Origin: Brienomyrus brachyistius
Taxonomy: Eukaryota > Chordata > Actinopteri > Osteoglossiformes > Mormyridae
NCBI RefSeq assembly: GCF_023856365.1
Contig: NC_064549.1
Span: forward strand, 8,883,608-8,947,607
Reading direction: 5' to 3'
DNA length: 64,000 bases
A program made the translations under genes and the position numbers. Below the pieces are notes generated by a model. That model was given only the letters and a program-made list of their open reading frames with translations. It was not told the origin of the DNA and searched no databases. Within the stretch, counting starts at the first letter, position 1; each line of letters starts with the position of its first letter. This document shows, piece by piece, positions 12,770-30,650 of the stretch.

Positions 12770-13490
12770 GGCACAGGACCTGGAGTAAAAAAGCAAGAAA
12801 CATCAATGAAACACGGGGAACAGCAGGGACACACAGAACAGGAACAAGAAAAACCACGCAGACAGGAACAGGGACACCAAGGGCAGGAACCACGGAAGGA
12901 CAAAGGCAGGGGCCACATCGACGAAAGGAGGAGCAAAGGGACCAGGAGGCAACAACGGCAGGACAGAGGGACAGGGAGCAAACACAGTGGGCAAGGAAGC
13001 AAAGGGCGGAGGGAAACAGGAAGCCGGAGGGAACCCCGGCAGGCAGAAGGTGAGAGCCGCAGGCGACCGTGAGGCTGGAGCAGGAGGGACCCTCTGCGAC
13101 CGTGTGGAAGTAGCCGGAGGGGACGAGGAGGGAAAGGAAGCCGCGGCAGGCGAAGGCGCAGCCGCCCAGCAAGGCATTGGAGGCGGAGGGACCCGACCCT
13201 GCCGCAGGTGTGCTCTTCCTCTCCGGGAGACTGAGAGACAGGGACCTGGCCGGGATCTGCCGTGATGAGGTGCCGGTTGGGGTGACCTACCGGAGGGGTT
13301 CAGTGGGGCAGAAGCAGGAAGTGAGGAATCAGGAGCAGGGCCCGGGGGGTCGGGAACCGGGACAGGAACTGTGGGGACCAGCGCAGGAACCACCAGGACA
13401 GGAACCAAGGGGACCGGAGCATCTCATACCAAGGAAGCCAAGGACCACGGAAGCAGAAGCAGACTCGAGGTGTCAGGAGAATACTGGGTA
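12770..13490. repeat. Purine-rich, GC-rich degenerate repeat tract
   Basis: The plus strand is strongly skewed to A and G, with irregular repeats of units such as CAGGAACAGGGACAC and GGAGGGAC. The opposite strand is therefore C/T-rich and gives a long proline/serine/valine-rich frame, which is a composition artefact. The flanks carry C and G runs (12708, 12746). I cannot assign it to a named element. Confidence 0.6.
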
Positions 13491-13494
13491 TTAA

Positions 13495-16400
13495 TCAAAG
13501 GGAAGACTCTCTTTACATAGTTCAGTACCACGATAAAAAAACAATATTTAGAGAGACATTTATACAAATTAATGCTGCAACTTTTCCAAAACAAATATCT
13601 TCTATACGTGTTAAGTGAAAATGTTAAATATAAATCTGTATGCTAAATATAAATGTTAAACGTAACTGTGTAATACCAAATACGGTAAATGGCCATGCCC
13701 CTATTGTGTGAGCGGCAGGCTCAGCCAAGTCCGGTCCCACTCAAAATGGATTTTGGAAGTCCGAGCGAATTAGTAAAATTTTTTAAAAAGCGCGATCCAG
13801 AGGGGGGAGAGAAAGTTTTGTATTATGCTACGGTCTTGGTTTAAATTCCAATCACTATATTCACTCGCATCATAGAACTTATTGTGCCACAGTCGCAGGG
13901 GAGGGGGTAGGTGCATGGGGAGGGGGCAGGTGCATGGGGAGGAAGAGGGCAAAACACTGCAAACAGGACAAAGTGCAATAACAGGAGAGTGCAGCAAGGG
14001 ATGAAACAATGCAATATGGTGAGTGGAACAAATATGCCAAATATATTCAGGGCGTTTGTGTTTGTGCAGCTTTGGCAAAATACAAAGACCATAGATAAAA
14101 TTAGTATAATAATAATAAGTATAATAATTTACAATAATAATATTATAAACCATTTTAAGCATTATATAAGCTGGACTCCATAAACGAGAACCTTCTTATA
14201 AATGTAGTGGAGACAATAGTACAATATTTGTCTTTCAAATGTAGTGGAGTCAAAGTCATAAATTCGGGGCTCAACTAAAGTAGAGATACTCAAGAAATGT
14301 ACTTAAGTACAGTACCGTAAATATCCTTCGTAACTCCCCACCCTTGCATTCATGAATCTGCTGCGTCAGTAATACACCCTTTGGATACGCACTAAGACTT
14401 TGGTTGCTTGCTTTACTTAAGCTTTAAGTTTATCAGACTAATCCTCTTGTTTGGTAGTTTGCAGTAATGCTTATTTGCAGGTATTATTAAACCAGAGCTG
14501 TGACTCCGAAACCACAAATTCGTTTCTCTTCAATAGTACAGTTTCACCTATGAAATAGGAAGTCCAACTGGGTCCCTGGTTTTATTGAACTGGTAAGCTA
14601 TGCTGGATGCAATGATTTATGTTTGACCCTAGGTTCCGGCCATAAATGAATGTGTGATCTTAAGCAGTACTTTAGAAACCTTGCAGAGATCAGTATAACA
14701 TGCCGTACAGATTATGTCATTAATATTCCAGTGTCCTGCGCAGAACCCTCATTCCAAGATGAAACAGACTTTATAAGAAGTCAGGTCAGACCAACATGGT
14801 CATCAGTAGTGCAGCTTCCTAGAGCTTTAAAGGAAGATGGGAGCACAACAGCACCAACTGTCTACCAGGAATTAGTAGGTCTTTGACATTACATTGACGC
14901 ATTAATGCCAGACAGTCATGCTGTTTATTTCTTGGAATACACCCATTTGTTTATTTATATTCATATATAACAGATGAATAAATAAAAATGTGTCGTGAAG
15001 GCTGTGAAATTAATTCCATATAACTATACATTTTTGTTATATAAATTGCATTTTTAAAAATAAATATAACCAATGTTCTCCCCATATCTGCTTGGGGTTT
15101 CCTCCAGGTTCTCTGGTGATCCTCCACAGTCCAAAAACCATGCGGGAATTGGAGTTACCAAATATCCGTAGGTGTGACTATGTGTGCTCTGCGGTGGATC
15201 CTGGGTTATTCCCTGCCCTGTTCCAGAAGCTTCCGCCATAGGCCTCAGACTCCGGCGACCCTGCCTGGGATGTGCAGGGGCAGAAAATGGATGGAAAACG
15301 AAACATTATGAAACAGGTCCTACCTGGTACACCTCTAACACCTCTAATTCTGAAACAGAGAACTATTGTTTGAATGATCATGTGAAAAGACTTTTTCCTT
15401 TTCTTCATAAATGCAACAAGTACATAAAGAATAGCATTATTCATATATCACGCGATGTTAAACTTAAAAAACGTAGACAGTATTAATTCTCAATTCACAG
15501 TTTTTCTGCTCATCGAGATCTGCTCCCTCCAATCATGCTTAAAGACCACATTGTCCCTGACACCATTCCTCTGCTGTAGCAGCAGTCCTGAAGTTAGCGC
15601 ATACATTTAACACATTGACGTTTAAGGTTAAAGCCCATACTTACTGACTCAACTTTAAGTCAGCGAAAGTCTCTTTCTGCAATATATGGCGGTTTTACTG
15701 TGAGTCACGCATCAATCATACGTTTCTCAAAAATAGATGCATAAATAACCCGTCAAAAATCAAGTTACAACGGGATAAATATATGTTGTCGGCGAACCTG
15801 ATTAAATGGTGAGAACGTGACTGACAATGGCTTTGAGTTTGGTGGTCAGTTCTGTAGCAGTCTGTGATTAAAATCAGATGGAAAGCCACGTAAGGTGACG
15901 GCTTCAGAGGGATTGCTATCAGCGTCAGAGTCACACGCTGCTCCGCCCGCTGCCTCCTCGACGTGCCAAGAATCAGCGCCAAACAAATGTCACTTCCATG
16001 TACAACAATGTAGAGGAAGAGAAGAAAATGACAGCAGACAGAAAAGGGTCTTAAGCAAAGTTATATACAATGACAATTATTATTTTACTCTATATTTGCA
16101 ATGTTCATTCGCCTTGAATTACATTGCCCCATATAATAACATAAATTCCCTGAAATACTTGCAAATTCATTTACTTGCAAGTGACATTGTTTATATGAAG
16201 ATATCCATAATTACCATTATCTAAAGTATTTTTGTGCATATATTGCCCAGTTCAGTTTAGTTATACCATTATATAATCTATAATACTGCATCCAACAACA
16301 AACATATCTATACTGTTACTAAAAGCAAATTTAAATTAAATAAACTATATACAAACAGCATGGAAAAATATGCCCACAAATGTAAGATTTTATTTGGGTA

Positions 16401-16890
16401 AAAAGGTACAATTACAGAGAATAGCCAAAAAGGGCCGGATGCCTCTATCTGGCCTGTAAATTACTTAATTGGATTGATTAATTAATCAGATCAGCGTAGG
16501 ATTATGACAGCTGTCATTTCACAGCACATATTAGCTAAATGGATCATTTAATTTAATTGACTCTTAGTCTGAAATAAACATCTTTTATTGTGGTGCCAAA
16601 TTCTGTGTAGGAGGGACTGAAAAAGGCGTGGAAATGTGTTGTTCTGGGCCAATCCAGATAGAGGATTAGCTGCAGTAATCTGAGGGATCATGACACCTTT
16701 ACTGAGCCAAGTTTAGAGTCAGCGACCATGATGTGTTCTGACACCGAAATATGCGTATCCATGCATAGTGCTCCGTACCATTCAGGATATCCCCTGCCTT
16801 GTGGCCTGTGTTTTCCGGGAACAGGTTTCAGGCTCACACAGACCCTGCACCAAATAAGTGGTTATGGAAGATGAATGGATGTTTGTGTAG
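13495..16890. other. Gene-free intergenic stretch between c2 and the opsin
   Basis: Mostly AT-rich sequence. I see G-rich GGTGCATGGGGAGG units at 13903-13945 and remnants of the GGGTTTCCTCC-type SINE family at about 15080-15300. There is no exon with plausible splice sites and no recognisable protein. Confidence 0.5.
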
Positions 16891-16892
16891 AC

Positions 16893-17050
16893 CAGTGTTT
16901 CCCAACCCGGTCCTCGGGGTCTCCCAGACGGCCCATGTTTTCGCTCCCTCCCTGCACCCTGCTAGACAATAGGCATTTTCTGGGAATCTGGGAGGGAGCA
17001 AAAACATGGACCATCTGGGGGTCCCTGAGGACCGGATTGGGAAACACTAG
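16893..17050. repeat. Palindromic MITE, family A
   Basis: Best-preserved copy. CAGTGTTTCCCAACCCGG at the left is mirrored by CCGGATTGGGAAACACTAG at the right. Inner arms GGTCCTCGGGGTC and GGTCCCTGAGGACC also match inversely. It lies about 800 bp upstream of the opsin start codon. Confidence 0.85.
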
Positions 17051-17469
17051 TGTAGAGTATCCTTGCACCACCTGACCGGTTTTGCTGTCATAAGCTTCTT
17101 CTATGTTGCTATGTTCAGTTCTAGAATGTTCTGAAGCAAAGTTCAAAGGTTACATTATGGGCACCATCTCAGAATAAACAACACTTACCCAGTGTTAATT
17201 ACATCCAAAGTTGGGTCCAAAGAGAGATGTCCTACTATCCAAGCGATTACCTGTAACTGCTTACCGCTCACTAAAATAAAATATTAGTTGGAACCATTCA
17301 GAACTTCTGAGGTGGATGTTTTCAGGATGTTGCGTTGAAGACTTTCAGAGTTTCAGTTCAAGATCAAGTCAAAAATCTGAACAACTGTGTCTGTTACCTT
17401 TCCCACTTGATCTAGTACAAGAGATTTAAATGAAGAGAGATCAGAATGACCTAAAAACGTGATAGAAGC

Positions 17470-17690
17470 CTATTAGCGGATTAGCCATGCGTCTTCCTCA
17501 GTGATTCGCCTTGCTGCCTACTTAGCCTTAATGAGCAGAAGATTAATTAAAAGTTTTAAAGGGATAAGCCAAAATAAAGCAGAGCACATGCTGCATTATG
17601 CACTCTCTCTTAACAGATGCTTCCTAACAGACTAATGACATAGGTGTTGGTGTTAATCTTGCCGATGCTCCCAAGTGCAGTATAAGAAGA
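17470..17690 (+). promoter_or_regulatory. Candidate LWS opsin promoter
   Basis: A TATA-like TATAAGA lies at 17681, 165 bp before the ATG. Upstream are three cores of the CRX/OTX type used by photoreceptor promoters: GGATTA at 17478, GATTA at 17541 and TAATC at about 17654. The motifs are short and AT-rich, so chance matches are possible; the transcription start is not known. Confidence 0.4.
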
Positions 17691-17845
17691 GGCTTTTCTG
17701 GAAGGCTGTCTGCCCAGCGACCCATGGAGGGGAGGGAGGTAAACTGAAAGGGGACAGGAGACGAACCCCAGTGATCGGAAAGAACGTCACTAAAGAGACA
17801 CGGTACCATTCAATTCAGATCTGATTCTCTGGGTGGTCCCTGGAC

Positions 17846-20800
17846 ATGGCGGACGGGGTGATGTTTTCAGCTAGACGACACTACGAAGAGGAGACCACGA
17901 GGGGGACGGTCTTCATCTACACCAACAACAACAACACAAGAGGTGAGACAGAAACGTATGGCAGTGAGATTGTAACGTAATACAGTACTTGGCAAAAGTC
18001 TTAGGCAGTCAAAAAGAGAAATCTAAAACTATTTATCTGGATAATACATGCACATTTGATCAGAACAAAAGCACAATTTAACATTTAAAAGCATTCCACA
18101 GACAAGGGGAAATTGAAATGGAGCACATTCATATACAGCAGGCAACAGACGAAACTGTGGTTGTGTGTAGAATATAATAATTTACAAACTCAAAAGCTCA
18201 AGCACTTCACAAAACCGAAACTCCATTAATACTGCTTACACTAAGTGTAACTTACATAATTACAATGTCTATTATTTGGTCTGTCTAAAACAGCGATATT
18301 CGATCCTGTTCCTGGGGATCCCCCCCGCCAGAAAGTTTTCATTCCAATCCACACTGCAACAAACATGCTATATTCATTATTGGCTTATTAAGGACCATCT
18401 GAGCCTGATTACGATAGGGTTGGAATTAAAACATTTTGGCAGGAACAGGATTGAGAACCACTGCTATAACCTGAGGTAGGGGAAAGGCCAACTACAGTGT
18501 GTATGCAGGCCAGTGTGTGTGCAGGTTTTTGGGATAACCTTTGGGTCAGCTGTTCAAACCCAAGTGTGAGAACTCTTCAGCCGATCAGACCTTCAATTAA
18601 CAATCTAATTTGGGAATTGACCCCAATGGCACATGTCAGGTGACTTCTCATAGTAAAATAATTATTGTAGGAGCATGTAAGAGCTAAATAAGTTAACTAA
18701 CAAATAGTTAAAAATATAGAGAACTTTTAGAAGAAATTGTAAAAAGACATTGATCTATTTTCCATGACTACATATCTAGTACAGGGTCATGATGAACTGG
18801 CAGTTGAGCCCAGATAGAAACATCACAGGCTCACACAGATTCTCACAAACAGGCTACTTAGGGATGCCATTTCACACCACTGCTTGTTTTTAACTATAGG
18901 AGGAAACCCTTGGAAACATGCAAATTCCACAGAGACAGGGGGTGTAATCACCAGAGTTGGGGCCATTCCAGAATGGATTCATCAGTTCTAATCCAAATCA
19001 GAAAATGGAACTGGAGTTGGAATTTAAATCTCCCTGAAATTCAAATTCAATTCCAATTCTGCCCCCCATAGTTTTTTTTTCCAATCCCAGCTACAGTTCC
19101 ATTTCCTGATTTGGACTGGAGTTAATGAATGCATTCCGGACATGTGGAAGGTCCAAATAAATTCATTTGGTCAGTAAAAATACAGCAAAACGTCACTTTT
19201 TTGACCTACTTCCTCCTTAACTTTGTTCACAGATCCCTTTGTGGGGCCCAATTACCACATTGCTCCGCGATGGGTGTACAACGTCTGCACCGTCTGGATG
19301 ATCTTCGTGGTCATGGCTTCCCTCTTCACCAACGGCCTGGTGCTGGTGGCTACAGCCAAGTTCAAGAAACTCAGGCACCCGCTCAACTGGATTTTAGTGA
19401 ATCTGGCCGTGGCTGACATAGGGGAGACCATCCTGGCCAGCACAATAAGCATCATTAACCAGGTCTTCGGCTACTTCATCCTGGGACACCCCATGTGTAT
19501 ATTCGAGGGTTACGTCGTCTCTATCTGTGGTGAGAGGCTCTTTTTCTGACTGCTGAGACTTGGTCAGGGTTACTTTCTTCTAAAACTGCTACATTTAGTG
19601 TGCAATATTCTTTTCCCATGCCTATAAACATATGTTTATACTGGTATACTGGTAACACTGGTAGAACTGCACCCATAAGACTCATTTCGTGGTGATGGGT
19701 CACATATAAAGAGATAGAGACCCATGGAAAAGCTGCAACAACTATAGTGTAAATAATTCTGTTGTGAGTTGAAGAATGAATATCAGAAAGCTGAAAAAAA
19801 TTCACCTTTAAAAACGAGCCAAGGACAGACCTAAAATTCTTATGTCTAGACTGCGAGTGAAGCGTAATTTTGTGTTCATTATATGTAATGAGCATCTGGT
19901 ATGAAGGTAAAATGGGAAAGAAATTTAAAGATTGATGTGCAAGAAAAGAACAGATATTGGTCTTATGGCGATTAGAATTGAGATGGAGTCCTTACTGTTT
20001 TGGGGGAGTTTAACTAACACACCAGAATGCCAGGTCTCATTAGTGTAAAGTTATAATGATGCTCTTTAAAAGTGCACCTTCGCATAGCAAAGTTGAGGTA
20101 GCCTCAATAGATACTTCCAAAAGTTGTTTCCTAGTCCAAATACTGTCAACAGATGATTTAGCAGAAACTTTGAGGAGGACACAAATAATGCAGTAATGCA
20201 CTCTTACTTAATGCATGAATTAACCAGTAACTAAGTGATAGTTACACGCTGATCCCATGCTTGTTCATCATTCATCAACCATGACAGTCCATGTATTCCA
20301 TTCAGGAAATATATTAGTTCAAATGTATTAAGTAAATGTGTACTATTACATTATTTGTGTCCCCTTAAGTAAAGTGTTACCACAGAAACCTTATAGAGCC
20401 CAATAGAATAGTTAATGGTTCCTTTCACGCAGTTGAGTATTGTAAGAATAAACAATGAAGAACGTAAACTTCAATTTGCCTGTGCAGGTATTGCAGGTCT
20501 GTGGTCCCTAACGGTAATTTCCTGGGAGAGATGGGTGGTGGTGTGTAAGCCATTCGGAAACGTGCGGTTCGACGGAAAGTGGGCCACTGCTGGTATCATA
20601 TTCTCTTGGATCTGGGCCATCATCTGGTGTGCACCTCCCATCTTTGGCTGGAGCAGGTACCGCAGAGACGGAACCCATTTAAACATTTTAAACAATATGA
20701 CAAAGAACTGGAAAACTTTTTGGTTTATATTTATGCAATACCAACCACTTTTGGGGAAGGCTGGCATTTTTAGTTATATTAAATGCAGAGGACATTAGAA

Positions 20801-22843
20801 ATTTTGGTAACACTTCACATGAGGAGGCACAAATACTTAGTAATATCTCAGTTACCCTTGAAATACGTATTATGAACAAATATAGTTGACCTTGTCATAA
20901 AAGATGCACCGTGATTCATTCATGATTTCACTTGTGCTATTTTTTACTTGTTCCTTCAGTAGTTCACAAAGGTTTATAGAATTAACACATACAGTAATTA
21001 CATGAGATAAGATGTCCCAATTCATTAATGACGAACAAATATGAGATCAGTATGTACCTAATGATGTAATTAGTGGTTAACACACCCACAAGTAATAGCA
21101 TAATACTACATTATGTGTGCTTCGTCTAATAGTGTTGCCAAAATTTGATTGTTATTCTTTTCTTCAAATCAAAAGCGAAAAGGTGATTGTTATTCATTTA
21201 ATCCTTTCTTCAACTAACAGTAATAATTGGCTGTTTTCCATTTAATCAGGTACTGGCCTCACGGACTCAAGACTTCCTGTGGGCCAGATGTCTTCAGTGG
21301 CAGTGAAGACCCTGGAGTAAAGTCCTACATGATTACACTGCTCTTCACATGCTGCATCCTACCGCTGTCCATCATCATCATCTGCTACATCTTTGTATGG
21401 TCGGCCATCCACAGCGTAAGCAGAGTTGTAACTGATGAAGCGAATTTGTCTTTACTGTAGTCTAAATCGACAAATACAACAGCACTGAACCAGCAATAAC
21501 CAATGGACAATTGATAGCAAGCAGGAATAAGAAGACAAAATAAGACAAAACAGTAGTAGGCATGAGACCTTGACAAAGAATGTTTAAAGTTGTTTATCTG
21601 TGTAGTAGGCATATGTTTGTTCAGGGAAAAAAAAGTAACATTAGAACATACGTAATTTAACTTTGAAAAATTTCTTTTCTCTAAATAGTTACAACTTTTT
21701 GGATGGCTAGATGATCACTGCTTCAGTTCCCAAAGCTCTCCTTGGGAGCACCTCAGCTGTTCCATGTATTTGTAAAATTTCACCACCAGCTCATTTAACT
21801 AGTTTTAAAAAACAGGTCTTGATTAGCCATACAAGGTGTGCTAGTGGTTAAGTCAAAAAATATGTATTGGCGCATTTCATGGTTGCTTCAAATCCTGCGG
21901 TGACTTTAGGAGAGGTTTTGAAATGGCTAAGCTGACACACTTTGACATAAATCATAGTTTTAGACCAACAACATGATCATTTAAACATCATTTTCTTTGC
22001 CTACCACTTTTGCACAGTCCTGTATATCGCCTGAAAATGCTAGTGATACCGAATCTACATTTACGAGGTTCTTCAAATTTGTAATTTTCTACCGTATGAT
22101 TTTTATCAGCAGTTATGCGTTACGAGTGAATCTGTAACATAGGGGATCGAAAGGTGGACACGGTTGTGTGGTATTCATAGATAAAAACCCCCCCCAAAAA
22201 ACAACTAATTTCAGTGCTGCGGAAAAAATCATCTTTTCCTCCACTTTGGTGCACCAAAGGTGGCCCAGCAGCAGAAGGACTCGGAGTCTACGCAGAAAGC
22301 GGAGAAGGAGGTCACCAGAATGGTGATCGTCATGGTCGTGGCCTTCGTCATCTGCTGGGGGCCCTACGCCTCTTTCGCCACCTTCTCCGCCTGTAACCCG
22401 GGCTACGCCTGGCACCCACTGGCCGCATCGTTACCAGCCTACTTTGCCAAGGGCGCCACCATCTACAACCCAATCATTTATGTCTTCATGAACAGACAGG
22501 TCAGTCTGAAAAACAGGTCAAACTTCACCAATTATAATTTACACTCGTCTTGCTCACTTCCTCAAAGTCTAATACGAACTGAGGCAGGTTTCCAAATACA
22601 AATACCCACTGATTGACTTGCATATGCAAAAAAAAAATCTTAATGGGAGATTTAAGCAGTAATTTCTTTCATCGTTCTTAGGGAAAATGAATTGATTGAA
22701 ATGAATAATTTGTCCATGTTCGTTCTTCTCATCTCCACTTGTTATAGTTTCGTAACTGCATCCTGCAACTTTTTGGCAAAAGGGTAGAAGATGGCTCTGA
22801 GACAACCAGCAGCAGTACTACAGAGGTTTCCACTGCCTCCTAG
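17846..22843 (+). CDS. opn1lw: Long-wavelength-sensitive cone opsin, green-shifted type (complete)
   Basis: Seven-transmembrane cone photopigment that couples 11-cis-retinal isomerisation to transducin in cone outer segments. Exons: 17846-17942, 19233-19529, 20488-20656, 21250-21415, 22260-22499, 22748-22843. Exons 2-5 are 297, 169, 166 and 240 nt, the sizes of human LWS exons 2-5. The protein has 354 aa. Landmarks: N-terminal TNNNNTR glycosylation region, PRWVYN before TM1, ERW (145-147) in place of DRY, chloride-site H192 and K195 (human H197, K200), Schiff-base K307 in the [12 protein letters not shown] segment, NPIIY, and a Ser/Thr-rich tail for kinase phosphorylation. Numbering is human minus 5. 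The tuning sites are A175, H192, F272, A280 and A303 (human A180, H197, F277, A285, A308), i.e. the human green state. All splice sites are GT-AG and the frame is intact. LWS identity is certain; whether it is LWS1 or the second lineage (LWS2) is inferred. Confidence 0.97.
18288..18466. repeat. Palindromic MITE-like element (opsin intron 1)
   Basis: ATCCTGTTCCTGGGGATC at the left is mirrored by GGCAGGAACAGGAT at the right. The interior carries AATCCACACTGCAAC and ATTGGCTTATTAAGG. Non-coding. Confidence 0.6.
18498..18612. repeat. Partial copy of the 32905 MITE family
   Basis: Shares GGTTTTTGGGATAACCTTT, GGTCAGCTGTTCAAACCCA and the AATTAACAATCTAATT core with the fuller element at 32905-33071, but lacks its right arm. 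Confidence 0.7.
18762..18958 (+). repeat. GCAAATTCCACA-type SINE fragment
   Basis: Diverged copy of the family seen at 44708 and 49540. It shows the CAGGCTCACAC, GGAGGAAACCC and CATGCAAATTCCACA landmarks in the usual order. Opsin intron 1. Confidence 0.55.
20178..20382. repeat. Family B MITE, shortened copy
   Basis: Ends in CCCCTTAAGTAAAGTGTTAC and carries the TTAATGCATGAATTAACCAG interior. It lies in opsin intron 2, about 100 bp before exon 3. Confidence 0.65.
20806..21139. repeat. Family B MITE (opsin intron 3)
   Basis: Starts GGTAACACTTCACATGAGGAGG and ends ACTACATTATGTG..TCTAATAGTGTTGCC, a decayed form of the family B ends seen at 3486-3851. The interior order of motifs is the same. Confidence 0.65.
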
Positions 22844-23562
22844 TCCCATATCCTCAACCTGCCATGGTTCTTCACCCAGTCTCACGACATGGATGTGATA
22901 ATGACGATGATGAAGGCGCTCATGCTGAACTCAGAAAATCATTTGCGTCTCACTGTTTAAGGATTATCCAAATCATTAGCTGCCATCCAAAGAATTCCAT
23001 TGTGGCACTGATCCAAAAGATCAGAAAATGATGTTTGTTTCCGGAACACATATTTACCCCAGAAACCAATTGTAACTAATGTAAAACACTTAGACACTAG
23101 TATGCAATTTCAATCATAATCAGCATTTAAAAATCCATACCACTAAAAATAAGGAAACATGGTACATTTCCTGTAACTCCGATGGGACCACACAGATCAC
23201 ACCTGTAGTTTCATTCATACTGTTTTGATGCATTGCTTAAATCCCAGATCACTGCTACTTCAAGTTTCACCGGGAAGAACATGAAGCCATAGATAAAAAT
23301 CAAGGTCAAAGTCAATCATATATATTTCATATTATAGTTAAAACACTGTTTCCTGCAGCAGTCTATGAGAAACATTTTTATCTACCAGAGGAAAAAAGCA
23401 TTACTCAGCTAAGACCAGTCAGTGAACTGATTTCTCAAGCACAAGTACTCTGAGTATCAATACCTTGCTCAGAAACTAGCTAGACATGAATGCAAATTAA
23501 AATAATAAAACAAACTATGTAATAGCTACCAGTATGTATATGTTCAATTTTTTTTCTAAAGC

Positions 23563-23568
23563 AATAAA
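23563..23568 (+). terminator. Candidate opsin polyadenylation signal
   Basis: AATAAA, 720 bp after the opsin stop codon. I did not see a better one nearer. Confidence 0.45.
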
Positions 23569-24037
23569 ATGGCAAGAAATGAAAGGAAAAAATATATATT
23601 TTCTGTTTTGCCTGATGGGTTTCTCCCTGGACAGCATGACAAACTGCTTTCACATCTACAGGCAAGCATTCGCCTCATACAAGGGGAAAATACCTTTGGC
23701 AATACAATTATTTTCCTTCACAAATTCCATACTTGCTGCAAATGTCCACCAACGAACGTCCTTTCTAAGCAACGCGGTACAAAGGGCAAATCACAAATCA
23801 CTTTACATGCACTGGTCTGGCCAACAACTGCTGGCTCAGAATAATATAAAGAGAATCATGTAGGATGAAGTGTAAAGCATGAGGAATATCCTCCAGATTC
23901 CAAACCATGCAAACAGCAGACGCTCAGTCCCCTTGTCTCTCTTTTGCCATTTCATTGAAAATGTTCTGCTTGCTACAGCCTCATATGACAGGGAAAGTAT
24001 GAACCAGAGAATTAACAAAATATTGCTGAAAGGCAAA

Positions 24038-24043
24038 TTTATT
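24038..24043 (-). terminator. Candidate pnkp polyadenylation signal
   Basis: TTTATT on the plus strand, so AATAAA in the sense of pnkp, 260 bp after its stop codon. Confidence 0.5.
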
Positions 24044-24302
24044 ACATCTTACAACAAAAGACAGATGGACTGTCTTTTCCCCCCCAAAGTAATTTCGGGA
24101 ATCTAAAAAGTGATAGAATTCATGCAATTTTTCTATTTGATTTATCCACTATTCCTGCACTGAAAGCTTTAACAATGCAGCCTTCTCTCTTTATAAAGGG
24201 AGTCCTATTCTAAATACTAAAAGACTGACTAGCTGGAGGAGGTAGTGTTCAGTGCCCGGAGTCACTCTTTCTATTGGGTGGAACAATAAAAATATGCACC
24301 AA

Positions 24303-29442
<5,140 letters not shown>

Positions 29443-30285
29443 CTAAAAGGGGACAGATCAGATTCCAGTACACTGTTAGATACTTGTGAAAGCTGGAAAT
29501 ACATTTTTTCACTTTGGTTGTGAAACAAACACAAACAATCGTCATAGTTCTTGGTCTGTTATTTCTCTTTCCTCAATGGTTTTCACTTTGAACTACATAC
29601 ATTGTCTTCATCTCATTCCACCTGATAACAGCTTGTTCAAAATCAAACTACTCTGACTAAACGAAGCCAGTTCAATTTCTAGGCTGTTTTAAATTAACTT
29701 GATCTGTTCTTTACCCTGCAACTGTTTAAATTCTCAGACATTGCAAAATTGCGATGACCCAGAACTATCAGGGAAGGCATGGACATTGAATGCCATACCA
29801 GTCCACCAGCAGTTACCCACATATACGTATATGGTAATTTAGGATTACCAGTACCTCTTTCAAGTTTCATGCCTTCGGAAAAAAACTGATGAACACTGGG
29901 AGAATATTCATGCGCTGCACACACATAGCTGGGGTTAAGTTGTTTTTTTTTTTTTTTATCTCTTGATTAGGCCTATTTTACTGTTATTACGTTATATTCC
30001 GAATCTGCTTATAAAAGTGTCAACTAATTATTACAAGTTACCTTTTGAGGACATGTAGTATTTCGTCACAAGTGTGTTTTATGCACCTTTTTCCAACAAT
30101 GCAAATCAAACCGACTCGAGAATGACTTTTTTAAGCTTAATATTCATATCGAATAACCACGTTTCTAACCTATAGTACTTTGCGTAACGGATACGCCGCA
30201 TACTGAGAAAATCCAACAAAATAAGTTAATTTATAACTTGAAAGATAAAGCGACAATCTGTCTAACAAATACTGTCATATAATCC

Positions 30286-30286
30286 A

Positions 30287-30318
<32 letters not shown>
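30286..30318. repeat. (AT)n microsatellite
   Basis: About 13 AT units with one interruption, in the region just upstream of pnkp's first coding exon. Confidence 0.9.
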
Positions 30319-30320
<2 letters not shown>

Positions 30321-30582
30321 ACATCTTTTTATAACACATATATAACCCATCTATTTCCAAGCAAATGTTAAATACAAGACATTCATTTCGTGAAATTGTA
30401 ACTATGCTTGCTTTTTCAGTAAATGCTAATTAATTCTATTAACATGTTTAAGAATATTATCAGCCAAACATGTAATATTACAGTCGGATCCTATATTTGA
30501 CTTCATATTCGATTACATTTCCAAACAAACCCTGAAAAATTACTTTGTGTTTATCCAACTATTTAAAAATACATTTACTCAC

Positions 30583-30650
30583 CGTATATAGTACGTCACG
30601 GAAACAATTCCCTCTGATATCTGAGACCTCGAAAGTTTGGTTCCGACGTA
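30583..30650 (-). other. Candidate pnkp non-coding first exon
   Basis: In the pnkp sense there is a good donor (ACG|GTGAGTAAAT) at 30583/30582. The exon contains TGACGTAC (CRE-like half site) and a second ACGT further upstream. The first coding exon starts with ATG exactly after its acceptor, so a non-coding exon upstream is expected. The 5' limit is a guess. Confidence 0.4.

Larger units (their letters stand above)
22844..24302. other. Convergent 3' UTRs of the opsin and pnkp
   Basis: No coding sequence. The opsin 3' UTR probably runs rightwards to the AATAAA at 23563, and the pnkp 3' UTR leftwards to the signal at 24038-24043, leaving under 500 bp between the two ends. Confidence 0.5.

Noticed and set aside
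12657..13408. Long proline/serine/valine-rich frames on the minus strand and a matching plus-strand frame
   Set aside because: They arise from the purine-skewed repeat tract; all frames are low-complexity and there is no plausible gene context.
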